From: Gallionellaceae bacterium
Lineage (GTDB): Bacteria > Pseudomonadota > Gammaproteobacteria > Burkholderiales > Gallionellaceae
DNA length: 20,151 nt
Reading direction: 5' to 3'
Assembly: GCA_003445795.1 (NCBI GenBank)
Contig: DMCN01000052.1
Span: forward strand, 36,530-56,680
The notes beneath the pieces were generated by a model. The model was not told where the DNA came from. It worked only from the letters and a program-made list of their open reading frames with translations, and searched no databases. Numbering within the stretch: position 1 is the stretch's first letter; every line of letters starts with the position of its first letter. The position numbers and the translations under genes were made by a program. This document shows, in pieces, positions 13,203 through 20,151 of this stretch.

Positions 13203-13751
13203 ATGAGCGGCGAAAAATCCAAAGTAGTGGCGGGCGTAGTGATCGGCATGGTGCTTGGCATAACGATCGCCGGCGGTGTCGCATGGTACGTGGTCAACAA
13301 GAACCCGTCAGAATTCACCAGCAAGGAAAAAGCCAGAACGGCTCCGCCCGTTGCAGCACTGCCTGCCAGTGCGCCAGTCGTGGCGACCGCTCCGGCATCG
13401 GGCGTGGCCGAGACCAAACAGCAGTTCGAGTTCTATAAGGTGCTGACCGACAAATCGGACAGCACGGTGCGCAAAGCCCCGCCGAAACCGAAACCTGTCC
13501 AGCAGGCGAATGTTGCGCAGGATATGTACTTCGTGCAGGCCGGTTCTTTTCAAAATGTGGGTGATGCCGAGAAACTAAAAGCCAAGTTGGCGTTCTCAGG
13601 CTTCGAGGCGGGCATCCAGACGGCGACCATCCCGGACAAGGGTGTGTGGCATCGTGTGCGCCTCGGTCCTTATAACGGCAGCGAAGCAGGCAAAACTATC
13701 ATCGCATTGAAACAGAACGGCATCATCGCAACGCAGGTGCATGCCCAGTAA
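13203..13751 (+). CDS. Membrane-anchored SPOR-domain protein (FtsN/DedD-like)
   Basis: A 182-residue bitopic inner-membrane protein. A short charged cytoplasmic tail (MSGEKSK) is followed by one transmembrane helix at about 8-31, an Ala/Pro-rich periplasmic linker (about 40-105, with a TKQQFEFYKVL motif at 71-81), and a C-terminal SPOR domain (about 108-180, YFVQAGSF through RVRLGPYN). SPOR domains bind denuded glycan strands at the division septum, so a role in cell division or septal wall synthesis is likely. The layout matches FtsN, but SPOR proteins are too divergent to assign ftsN safely. It starts 16 bases after argS with GAAGGG as Shine-Dalgarno. Confidence 0.88.
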   Translation: MSGEKSKVVAGVVIGMVLGITIAGGVAWYVVNKNPSEFTSKEKARTAPPVAALPASAPVVATAPASGVAETKQQFEFYKVLTDKSDSTVRKAPPKPKPVQQANVAQDMYFVQAGSFQNVGDAEKLKAKLAFSGFEAGIQTATIPDKGVWHRVRLGPYNGSEAGKTIIALKQNGIIATQVHAQ

Positions 13752-13769
13752 ATCGAAGAGGAGAAGAGC

Positions 13770-14381
13770 ATGGGAATGATCAGGAAACTTTTTGCAGTGT
13801 TGGCATTGTTGTGCGCGAGCTATGCGCAAGCCGGGGACGGCTACAAGGTGCTGAGTCAGCCGCAACCGGTAAGCAGCGGCAACAAGGTTGAGGTGGTCGA
13901 GTTCTTCTTCTACGAATGTTCTCACTGCGACCATCTGCATGGCCCGTTGGCCGCGTGGGAGAAGCAGAAGCCCAAGGATGTAGAGCTGCAGATGGTGCCG
14001 GTCATCTTCCGTGATTCGCTGGAACCGATGGCGCGTGCCTATTACGCGCTGGAATCCATGGGCGAGATCAAGCGACTGCATCCTGCGTTCTTCGACGCGA
14101 TGCACAGAAAGGGCGTCGATCTGAGAGATGAGGCCAAGATCACCGATTTCGTCGCGAAGAACGGCGTGGACCGGGCCAAGTTCAGCGCCGCTTACAACTC
14201 CTTCTCCATCGGCAGCAAGCTGAACAGAAGCAACCAGTTGGTCAGCAGCTATCGTGTCATGGGCACGCCGACCATCGCGGTCGACGGCAAATACATCATC
14301 ACCGGCCTGCAGCCCGAAGAAACGATCCGCGTGCTGGATGAAGTAGTCAGAATCGCGCGCAAGGAACGCAGCAAGCGCTGA
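13770..14381 (+). CDS. dsbA: Periplasmic thiol:disulfide oxidoreductase, DsbA family
   Basis: A 203-residue secreted thioredoxin-fold protein that should introduce disulfides into periplasmic proteins. A signal peptide occupies about 1-21 (MGMIRKLFAVLALLCASYAQ then cleavage near AGDGY). The redox motif is C50-S-H-C53 in FFYECSHCDHLHG rather than the CPHC of E. coli DsbA. The cis-proline loop is MGTPTIAV with P167. The helical insert lies between them. The CSHC dipeptide may shift the redox potential. It follows the SPOR gene by 18 bases with an AGAGGAG ribosome-binding site and overlaps the next gene by one base. A second in-frame ATG two codons downstream (13776) is less likely because of spacing. 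Confidence 0.9.
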   Translation: MGMIRKLFAVLALLCASYAQAGDGYKVLSQPQPVSSGNKVEVVEFFFYECSHCDHLHGPLAAWEKQKPKDVELQMVPVIFRDSLEPMARAYYALESMGEIKRLHPAFFDAMHRKGVDLRDEAKITDFVAKNGVDRAKFSAAYNSFSIGSKLNRSNQLVSSYRVMGTPTIAVDGKYIITGLQPEETIRVLDEVVRIARKERSKR

Positions 14382-15145
14382 TGAAGGTCGTCATTTCTGG
14401 CGCGTCGAGCGGCATCGGTCTTGCCCTCGCGCGCCATTATCTTGAGCGCGGCGACACCGTCGCCGCCTTCGCCCGCCGCGGCGAACTGCTGCAAACTCTG
14501 GCGACTGAATTTCCCGAAAAAGTCTTTTGCTATGCACTTGATGTGCGCGATGCGCCTGCCATTCAGAAAGCGGCTGGCGATTTCATGCTGCGCGCCGGAG
14601 TGCCCGACATCGTCATCGCCAATGCGGGCGTGAGCCGCGGCACGCTCACCGAATATGTCGAGGATGAGGAAGTGTTCCAGAACGTGATGGACATCAACGT
14701 GCTCGGTATGGTGAAGACCTTCCAGCCCTTTCTGGCCGCGATGCGGAATGCGAAGCAAGGGACGCTGGTCGGTATCGCCAGCGTGGCTGGATTTCGCGGC
14801 CTGCCGGGTTCCGGTGCCTATTCTGCTTCCAAGGCTGCCGCGATCTCGTACATGGAAAGTCTGCGCGTCGAGATGTACGGTAGCGGCGTGAAAGTGGTGA
14901 CGCTGTGCCCCGGCTATATCAAGACGCCGATGACCGACATCAATACCTATCCGATGCCGTTCATTCTGCCTGCCGATGTCGCGGCAAAACGCATGGCCCG
15001 CGTCATCGCGTGCGGCACATCGTTCGCCGTGGTGCCCTGGCAGATGGGTGTGGTGGGGTGGGTGATGAAGCGCCTGCCGAACTGGCTGTACGACCTTGCG
15101 TTCAGCAAGGCACCGCACAAGTCCAGAACTGTGAAGCTGGATTAA
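14381..15145 (+). CDS. Short-chain dehydrogenase/reductase (SDR family)
   Basis: A 254-residue classical-type SDR. The nucleotide-binding loop is GASSGIG at 7-13, the adenine-side acidic residue is in LDVRD (about 53-57), NAG is at 81-83, and the catalytic set N106, S134, Y147 and K151 (YSASK) is complete. PGYIKTPM (177-184) is the usual post-catalytic loop. The C-terminal stretch (VVPWQMGVVGWVMKRLPNWLYDLAF, about 218-242) is hydrophobic and may associate with the membrane, as in other SDRs of this group. The substrate cannot be told from sequence. Its ATG uses the A of the dsbA TGA stop (TGATG), so it is translationally coupled. Its stop interlocks with that of convergent gatB. Confidence 0.92.
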   Translation: MKVVISGASSGIGLALARHYLERGDTVAAFARRGELLQTLATEFPEKVFCYALDVRDAPAIQKAAGDFMLRAGVPDIVIANAGVSRGTLTEYVEDEEVFQNVMDINVLGMVKTFQPFLAAMRNAKQGTLVGIASVAGFRGLPGSGAYSASKAAAISYMESLRVEMYGSGVKVVTLCPGYIKTPMTDINTYPMPFILPADVAAKRMARVIACGTSFAVVPWQMGVVGWVMKRLPNWLYDLAFSKAPHKSRTVKLD

Positions 15146-16593
15146 CCTTCCAGCTTCTTCTTCAGGATATCGTTCAACTGCGCCGGATTCGCCTTGCCCT
15201 TGCTGGCCTTCATGGCGAGTCCGACGAAGAAGCCGAACAATTTATCCTTACCGCTGCGGTATTCCGCGACCTTGTCAGCATTGGCGGCGATGATCTCGTC
15301 CACCAGTGCTTCGATAGCTCCGGAATCCGAAACCTGCTTCAACCCCTTGGCTTCAATGATCGCATCTGCTGATCCGCCTTCAGCCCACATGGTGCGGAAC
15401 ACTTCCTTCGCACCCGAGTTGGAGATGGTACCGTCGGCGATGCGTGCCAGCATGCCGCCGAGTTGTTGTGCAGTGATGGGGCATTGCGCCATGTCCAGGC
15501 CGTCGCGGTTCAGCTGCGCGCTGACTTCGCCGATCAGCCAGTTGGCACAGATCTTGGCCTGGGACGGCACGGCACTCAATGCTGCCTCGAAGAAGTCCGC
15601 CATCTCGCGCGAGGCGGTGAGCAGACTGGCATCGTAAGCTGACAATCCAAGGTCGTTGACGTAACGCGACTGCTTGGCCTGCGGCAGTTCGGGCAGGGTG
15701 GCACGCACCTGCTCTATCCATTCATTCGATATCTCCAGCGGCAACAAGTCGGGATCGGGGAAGTAACGGTAGTCATGCGCGTCTTCCTTGCTGCGCATGG
15801 CGCGCGTCTCACCGTTATCCGGATTGAACAGGATGGTGGCCTGCTGCACCTTGCCGCCATTTTCAATCGTGTCGATCTGCCATTGCACTTCGTAGTCAAT
15901 GGCCTGCTGCATGAATTTGAACGAGTTCAGATTCTTGATCTCGCGGCGCGTGCCCAGCGGAGCGCCGGGCTTGCGCACCGACACGTTCACGTCGCAACGG
16001 AACGAGCCTTCCTGCATGTTGCCGTCGCAGATGCCGATCCAGCGCACCAGCGTGTGCAGCGCCTTGGCATAGGCCACGGCTTCGGATGCGGAACTCATGT
16101 CGGGTTCGGACACGATCTCCAGCAGCGGAGTGCCGGCGCGGTTCAGGTCGATACCAGTCACGCCTTGTGAATCGCCGTGCACCGATTTGCCGGCGTCTTC
16201 CTCCAGATGGGCGCGCGTGATGCGCACGGTCTTTTCATACGGTTTGGCGTTTCCAGACAAAGGCTCGACTTGGATGGTCAGCGCGCCTTTCCCCACCACG
16301 GGCAGGTCGAACTGGCTGATCTGGTAGCCTTTTGGCAGGTCGGGATAGAAATAATTTTTGCGGGCGAATACCGAACGCGGCGCGATATGCGAACCGGTGG
16401 CCAGGCCAAATTTGATCGCGCGTTCCACCGCGCCTTTGTTCAGCACCGGCAGCACGCCGGGCAAGGCGATGCTCACCGCATCGGCCTGCGTGTTCGGTTC
16501 GGCGCCGAACGCGGTCGAGGCGCCGGAGAATATCTTGGTGTTGGTCGAGAGCTGCGTGTGCACTTCCAGCCCGATGACGATTTCCCATTGCAT
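15142..16593 (-). CDS. gatB: Aspartyl/glutamyl-tRNA amidotransferase subunit B
   Basis: Subunit B of GatCAB, which binds misacylated Glu-tRNA-Gln or Asp-tRNA-Asn, phosphorylates the side chain with ATP, and amidates it with ammonia made by GatA. From ATG at 16593 the protein is 483 residues, the family norm, beginning with MQWEIVIGLEVHTQL. Motifs: KNYFYPDLPKGYQISQ (79-94), HLEEDAGKS (129-137), IDLNRAGTPLLEIVSEPD (148-165), and a C-terminal GatB/YqeY tRNA-binding domain from about 335. The frame stays open upstream to 16854, but that extension overlaps the 111-codon gene and lacks family similarity. AGGA lies nine bases before the ATG. It is the last gene of the operon and begins two bases after the 111-codon gene ends. 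Confidence 0.96.
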   Translation of the reverse strand: MQWEIVIGLEVHTQLSTNTKIFSGASTAFGAEPNTQADAVSIALPGVLPVLNKGAVERAIKFGLATGSHIAPRSVFARKNYFYPDLPKGYQISQFDLPVVGKGALTIQVEPLSGNAKPYEKTVRITRAHLEEDAGKSVHGDSQGVTGIDLNRAGTPLLEIVSEPDMSSASEAVAYAKALHTLVRWIGICDGNMQEGSFRCDVNVSVRKPGAPLGTRREIKNLNSFKFMQQAIDYEVQWQIDTIENGGKVQQATILFNPDNGETRAMRSKEDAHDYRYFPDPDLLPLEISNEWIEQVRATLPELPQAKQSRYVNDLGLSAYDASLLTASREMADFFEAALSAVPSQAKICANWLIGEVSAQLNRDGLDMAQCPITAQQLGGMLARIADGTISNSGAKEVFRTMWAEGGSADAIIEAKGLKQVSDSGAIEALVDEIIAANADKVAEYRSGKDKLFGFFVGLAMKASKGKANPAQLNDILKKKLEG

Positions 16594-16595
16594 GA

Positions 16596-16931
16596 TTACT
16601 GGTCCTGATCGATTGTTTTTTGGCGCAACTCGCGCAATCCGGCTGGCATGGTCAGCGTTTGCATGTCCCACCCCTCCATTATCATCACATCGCTTAGACA
16701 TTGTTCCAGCTCGGCATGTGCCTTGCGCGCGGATTCGGAGATGCGGCGATGAACGTCGGCCATCAGCTCGCCTTTGCTGATGCAACCCTGCTGATATGCA
16801 AAAAGCTTGCGCAGGTACAGCAGTTGCTCGGCGACCTGAGCCGGACAAGCGCACATATAGATCATCGCCTCTTCAAGGATCTGCTCGATCTGCTCATTGC
16901 TGTAGTGCATCGACAATTCGGTAGTCATCAC
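16596..16931 (-). CDS. Conserved-looking small protein of unknown function between gatA and gatB
   Basis: A 111-residue soluble, probably all-helical protein that I cannot assign to a family. It is rich in Met, Glu and Gln and holds a CAC motif (C27-A-C29-P in IYMCACPAQVAEQLLYLRK), plus C50 (YQQGC) and C78. A zinc or other metal site, or a redox role, is possible but not shown. The real start is ATG 16931 or the adjacent ATG 16928: the Shine-Dalgarno GAGGAGAG is 5-8 bases upstream. The stop is two bases before the gatB start, so expression is tied to gatB. Its position inside the gat operon suggests co-expression with tRNA amidation, not necessarily a shared function. Confidence 0.82.
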   Translation of the reverse strand: MMTTELSMHYSNEQIEQILEEAMIYMCACPAQVAEQLLYLRKLFAYQQGCISKGELMADVHRRISESARKAHAELEQCLSDVMIMEGWDMQTLTMPAGLRELRQKTIDQDQ

Positions 16932-16938
16932 ACTCTCC

Positions 16939-16986
16939 TCAAGAACAGACCGGGATCTCCGGGAAGAAGCCGGTCTTCCGGGACAT
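16939..16986 (-). CDS. Possible 15-codon peptide in the DUF3050 / 111-codon gene junction
   Basis: On the minus strand the DUF3050 stop TAA shares its last A with an ATG (TAATG) that opens a frame of 15 codons, MSRKTGFFPEIPVCS, closed by TGA. The Shine-Dalgarno GGAGAG of the next gene begins right after this TGA. The frame therefore fills the whole intercistronic gap and would be read by reinitiating ribosomes. Two overlapping inverted repeats occupy the same bases. It could be a coupling or leader peptide, a tiny substrate peptide, or just a structured spacer; I have no family evidence. Confidence 0.3.
   Translation of the reverse strand: MSRKTGFFPEIPVCS
16947..16979 (-). promoter_or_regulatory. 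Two mutually exclusive hairpins between DUF3050 and the 111-codon gene
   Basis: AGACCGG (16947-16953) can pair with CCGGTCT (16970-16976), a 7-bp stem. Alternatively GGAAGA (16962-16967) can pair with TCTTCC (16974-16979) over a 6-base loop. Both use 16974-16976, so only one can form at a time in the transcript. They lie just before the next gene's Shine-Dalgarno and could set its translation or processing. Confidence 0.35.
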
Positions 16987-17789
16987 TACTTCTTGCCTCG
17001 CGCTTTTGCTGTGGAGGGCAGGGCGTCCAAAACGCCGCTCCAGAACGCGATGCGCGCCTCGATGGCTTCGCAACCTGCTTTAGAAGCTGCGCGCATTCTG
17101 GTGTCGTTGTCCTTGCACAGGTGGCTCAGCAGCTTGAGCGAGAGCGGACCGTGCAGTTCATCATCGAGGTGGATATGGCGCTCGAGGTAGTAGTAGAACA
17201 GCGGCGCTTTGCGCTTGCTGATATTCATGTCGGCCAGCAGCGCGCGGAACATGCCGGGGATGACCTGTTCGCGACCGAGCGCGAAAGCGGCGGCCACGAT
17301 GTGTGTCTTCTCCGTACCGATGAAGCCGAACGTAGTCAGCATGAACTGGCGTGCCGGTTCGGGGATCTTGGCGATCTTCAGCGCCTTCTCGATGCCGTTG
17401 CGCTGTACCGACTTGAGGAAGGCTTTCACCGGGGCCGTGTCGGCGCCCACTTCTTCCATCGCGCCGATGTACAGGTCGAAATGGCTGATGAAGGTCGGGT
17501 TGCCCTTGGCGTCCGGCAGGCCGTCGTCGGTCTCTTCACCCACCACGATCTCGTTGATGAAGCGTTGTGCCGAAGTGACGGCCGCATCGCCGGTGGGCAT
17601 CCATGGCACGGCGGTCGGCGCGAGATCGCGCTGCAGGTATTTGAGCAGCGACATGAAATCCCATACCGAATAGACATGGTGTTCCATGAAAGTGCGCAGG
17701 TCGTCGATGTTGCGCACCGCGCCGTAGACCGGGTGACGGTCGAGCTGTCGTTTAAGTGCGGGGACGCCGGTGAATCGGGTGATCTTCAT
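16986..17789 (-). CDS. DUF3050 family protein, haem-oxygenase-like fold
   Basis: A 267-residue protein recognisable as DUF3050 from HPVYGAVRNIDDLRTFMEHH (19-38), VWDFMSLLKYLQ (42-53), VPWMP (61-65), INEIVVGEETDD (79-89) and SHFDLYIGAM (102-111). DUF3050 belongs to the haem-oxygenase-like helical fold, which also includes PqqC and non-haem iron oxidases; no member function is known to me with confidence. Possible metal ligands are E36, H37/H38, E80, E85/E86, H103, and H205, D209 and H213, which are spaced by four in one helix (ERHIHLDDELHG). The C-terminus is Lys/Arg-rich. It begins seven bases after gatA with GAGG overlapping the gatA stop, so it belongs to the gat transcript. Confidence 0.85.
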   Translation of the reverse strand: MKITRFTGVPALKRQLDRHPVYGAVRNIDDLRTFMEHHVYSVWDFMSLLKYLQRDLAPTAVPWMPTGDAAVTSAQRFINEIVVGEETDDGLPDAKGNPTFISHFDLYIGAMEEVGADTAPVKAFLKSVQRNGIEKALKIAKIPEPARQFMLTTFGFIGTEKTHIVAAAFALGREQVIPGMFRALLADMNISKRKAPLFYYYLERHIHLDDELHGPLSLKLLSHLCKDNDTRMRAASKAGCEAIEARIAFWSGVLDALPSTAKARGKK

Positions 17790-17796
17790 AAAGGCC

Positions 17797-19248
<1,452 letters not shown>

Positions 19249-19253
19249 GGCGT

Positions 19254-19541
19254 TTACTCGATGACCTGCGGGACCAGGTACAGGCCCTGTTCCACTTGCG
19301 GGGCGACAGCCTGGAAGGCTTCGCGCTGGTTGGGCTCGGTGACCACGTCTTCGCGCAGGCGCTGCGCCAGGTCCTGGCTGTGGGACATGGGTTCAACGCC
19401 TTTGGTATCAACGGCCTGCATCTCGGCGATAAGGCCGAAGATGTTGTTCAGTTGCGCCTGGGCGGCTTGGAGTTCCTGGTCGTTCATCGCCAGCCGGGCA
19501 AGGCGGGCGACTTTTTCGACATCGGCTAGACTTAGGGACAT
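19254..19541 (-). CDS. gatC: Aspartyl/glutamyl-tRNA amidotransferase subunit C
   Basis: Small belt-like subunit that holds GatA to GatB. From ATG 19541 it has 95 residues, the normal length, starting MSLSLADVEKVARLARL, the characteristic N-terminal helix. VDTKGVEPMSHSQDL (44-58) and LREDVVTEPNQRE (62-74) are the extended segments that wrap the partner. The frame is open upstream to 19586, but that 15-residue extension would run into the promoter region and is not conserved in style. It is the first gene of the operon, divergent from mreB. Confidence 0.95.
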   Translation of the reverse strand: MSLSLADVEKVARLARLAMNDQELQAAQAQLNNIFGLIAEMQAVDTKGVEPMSHSQDLAQRLREDVVTEPNQREAFQAVAPQVEQGLYLVPQVIE

Positions 19542-19557
19542 AAACGGGTGTAAAGCT

Positions 19558-19586
19558 TTATCAAATCGGGCGCGATAGGGTATCAT
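19558..19586 (+). promoter_or_regulatory. Candidate mreB promoter in the gatC-mreB divergent gap
   Basis: TTATCA (19558-19563; four of six) and TATCAT (19581-19586; five of six) are separated by an ideal 17 bases, predicting a start near 19593 and a leader of about 40 bases. The gatC promoter must lie in the same 89-bp gap on the other strand; ATGATA read on the minus strand near 19582-19587 is a weak -10 candidate for it. Confidence 0.45.
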
Positions 19587-19630
19587 AAACCGGTTTACAG
19601 GCGCACCCCTTCTACCTTTCAGGACTCGAC

Positions 19631-20151
19631 ATGTTTAGTTATTTCGACAGCTATTTCTCCAACGATCTCGCAATCGACCTCGGCACCGCCAATACCCTCA
19701 TCTGGGCGCGAGGTCAGGGCATCGTACTGAACGAGCCGTCGGTCGTGGCCATCCGTCAGGAAGGCGGTCCCAACGGCAAGAAAGTCATTCAGCAGGTCGG
19801 CCTCGCTGCCAAGCAGATGCTGGGCCGCACGCCCGGCAACATCACCGCCATCCGCCCGATGAAGGACGGCGTGATCGCCGACTTCACCGTCACCGAGCAG
19901 ATGCTCAAGCAGTTCATCCGCCGCGTGCACAAATCCAGCATCTTCACGCCCAGCCCGCGCATCGTTATCTGCGTGCCCTGCGGATCGACACAAGTCGAAC
20001 GCCGTGCCATTCGCGAATCCGCCTACGGCGCCGGCGCGCGCCGCGTGGAACTCATCGAAGAGCCGATGGCTGCCGCGATCGGCGCCGATCTGCCGATTGA
20101 AGATGCGACCGGCTCCATGGTCGTCGACATCGGCGGCGGCACCACCGAAGT
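19631..20151 (+). CDS. mreB: Rod-shape-determining actin homologue MreB, 3'-truncated by window edge
   Basis: Bacterial actin that forms membrane-associated filaments directing the elongasome; it implies a rod-shaped or curved cell. The first 173 codons are present. MFSYFDSYFSNDLAIDLGTANTL contains the amphipathic, membrane-contacting N-terminus and the phosphate-1 loop (IDLGTANT). MKDGVIADF (about 77-85), ICVPCGSTQVERRAI, ELIEEPMAAAIGADLPI (about 139-155) and the phosphate-2 loop DIGGGTTE follow. The frame is open at the right edge, with about half of a ~347-residue protein missing. ATG 19631 has AGGA six bases upstream. mreC and mreD would be expected beyond the window. Confidence 0.97.
   Translation, partial: MFSYFDSYFSNDLAIDLGTANTLIWARGQGIVLNEPSVVAIRQEGGPNGKKVIQQVGLAAKQMLGRTPGNITAIRPMKDGVIADFTVTEQMLKQFIRRVHKSSIFTPSPRIVICVPCGSTQVERRAIRESAYGAGARRVELIEEPMAAAIGADLPIEDATGSMVVDIGGGTTE

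Noticed and set aside
16594..16854. N-terminal extension of gatB
   Set aside because: It overlaps the 111-codon gene out of frame, does not resemble GatB, and the start at 16593 gives the family length and N-terminus.
19542..19586. N-terminal extension of gatC
   Set aside because: It adds 15 residues not typical of GatC and runs through the divergent promoter region.

Overview
This window reads as a housekeeping stretch of a betaproteobacterial chromosome. I infer the Nitrosomonadales/Gallionellaceae neighbourhood from the style of the proteins and from the gene orders gltB-gltD-hemE-priA, argS-SPOR-dsbA-SDR, and gatCAB divergent from mreB; no 16S or other decisive marker is present. Coding density is high, nearly all gaps are under 130 bp, and I see no insertion sequence, phage gene, tRNA, rRNA or CRISPR array.

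Left part (1-6338, + strand): the 3' four fifths of gltB, gltD starting inside the gltB stop codon, and hemE form one transcription unit for glutamate synthesis and tetrapyrrole synthesis. It closes with a clear intrinsic terminator. The 295-bp hemE-priA gap carries two closely spaced, inverted DnaA-box-like 9-mers ahead of the replication-restart helicase gene priA.

Middle part (6553-15145, + strand): priA; an FAD-linked 2-hydroxyacid dehydrogenase of the GlcD/D2HGDH type; a small four-cysteine lipoprotein; a NYN-nuclease/OST-HTH protein; then argS, a membrane-anchored SPOR-domain protein, a periplasmic DsbA-type oxidoreductase and a short-chain dehydrogenase. The last four are tightly spaced behind an extended -10 promoter and probably share one transcript.

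Right part (15142-19541, - strand): the GatCAB tRNA amidotransferase operon, in which gatA and gatB are separated by a DUF3050 (haem-oxygenase-like fold) gene and a 111-codon gene of unknown function. Between those two lies a 15-codon open frame whose ATG overlaps the DUF3050 stop codon and whose stop abuts the next Shine-Dalgarno sequence. This insert is the least ordinary part of the window. The gatB stop codon interlocks with that of the convergent SDR gene. At the right edge the 5' part of mreB is transcribed divergently from gatC.
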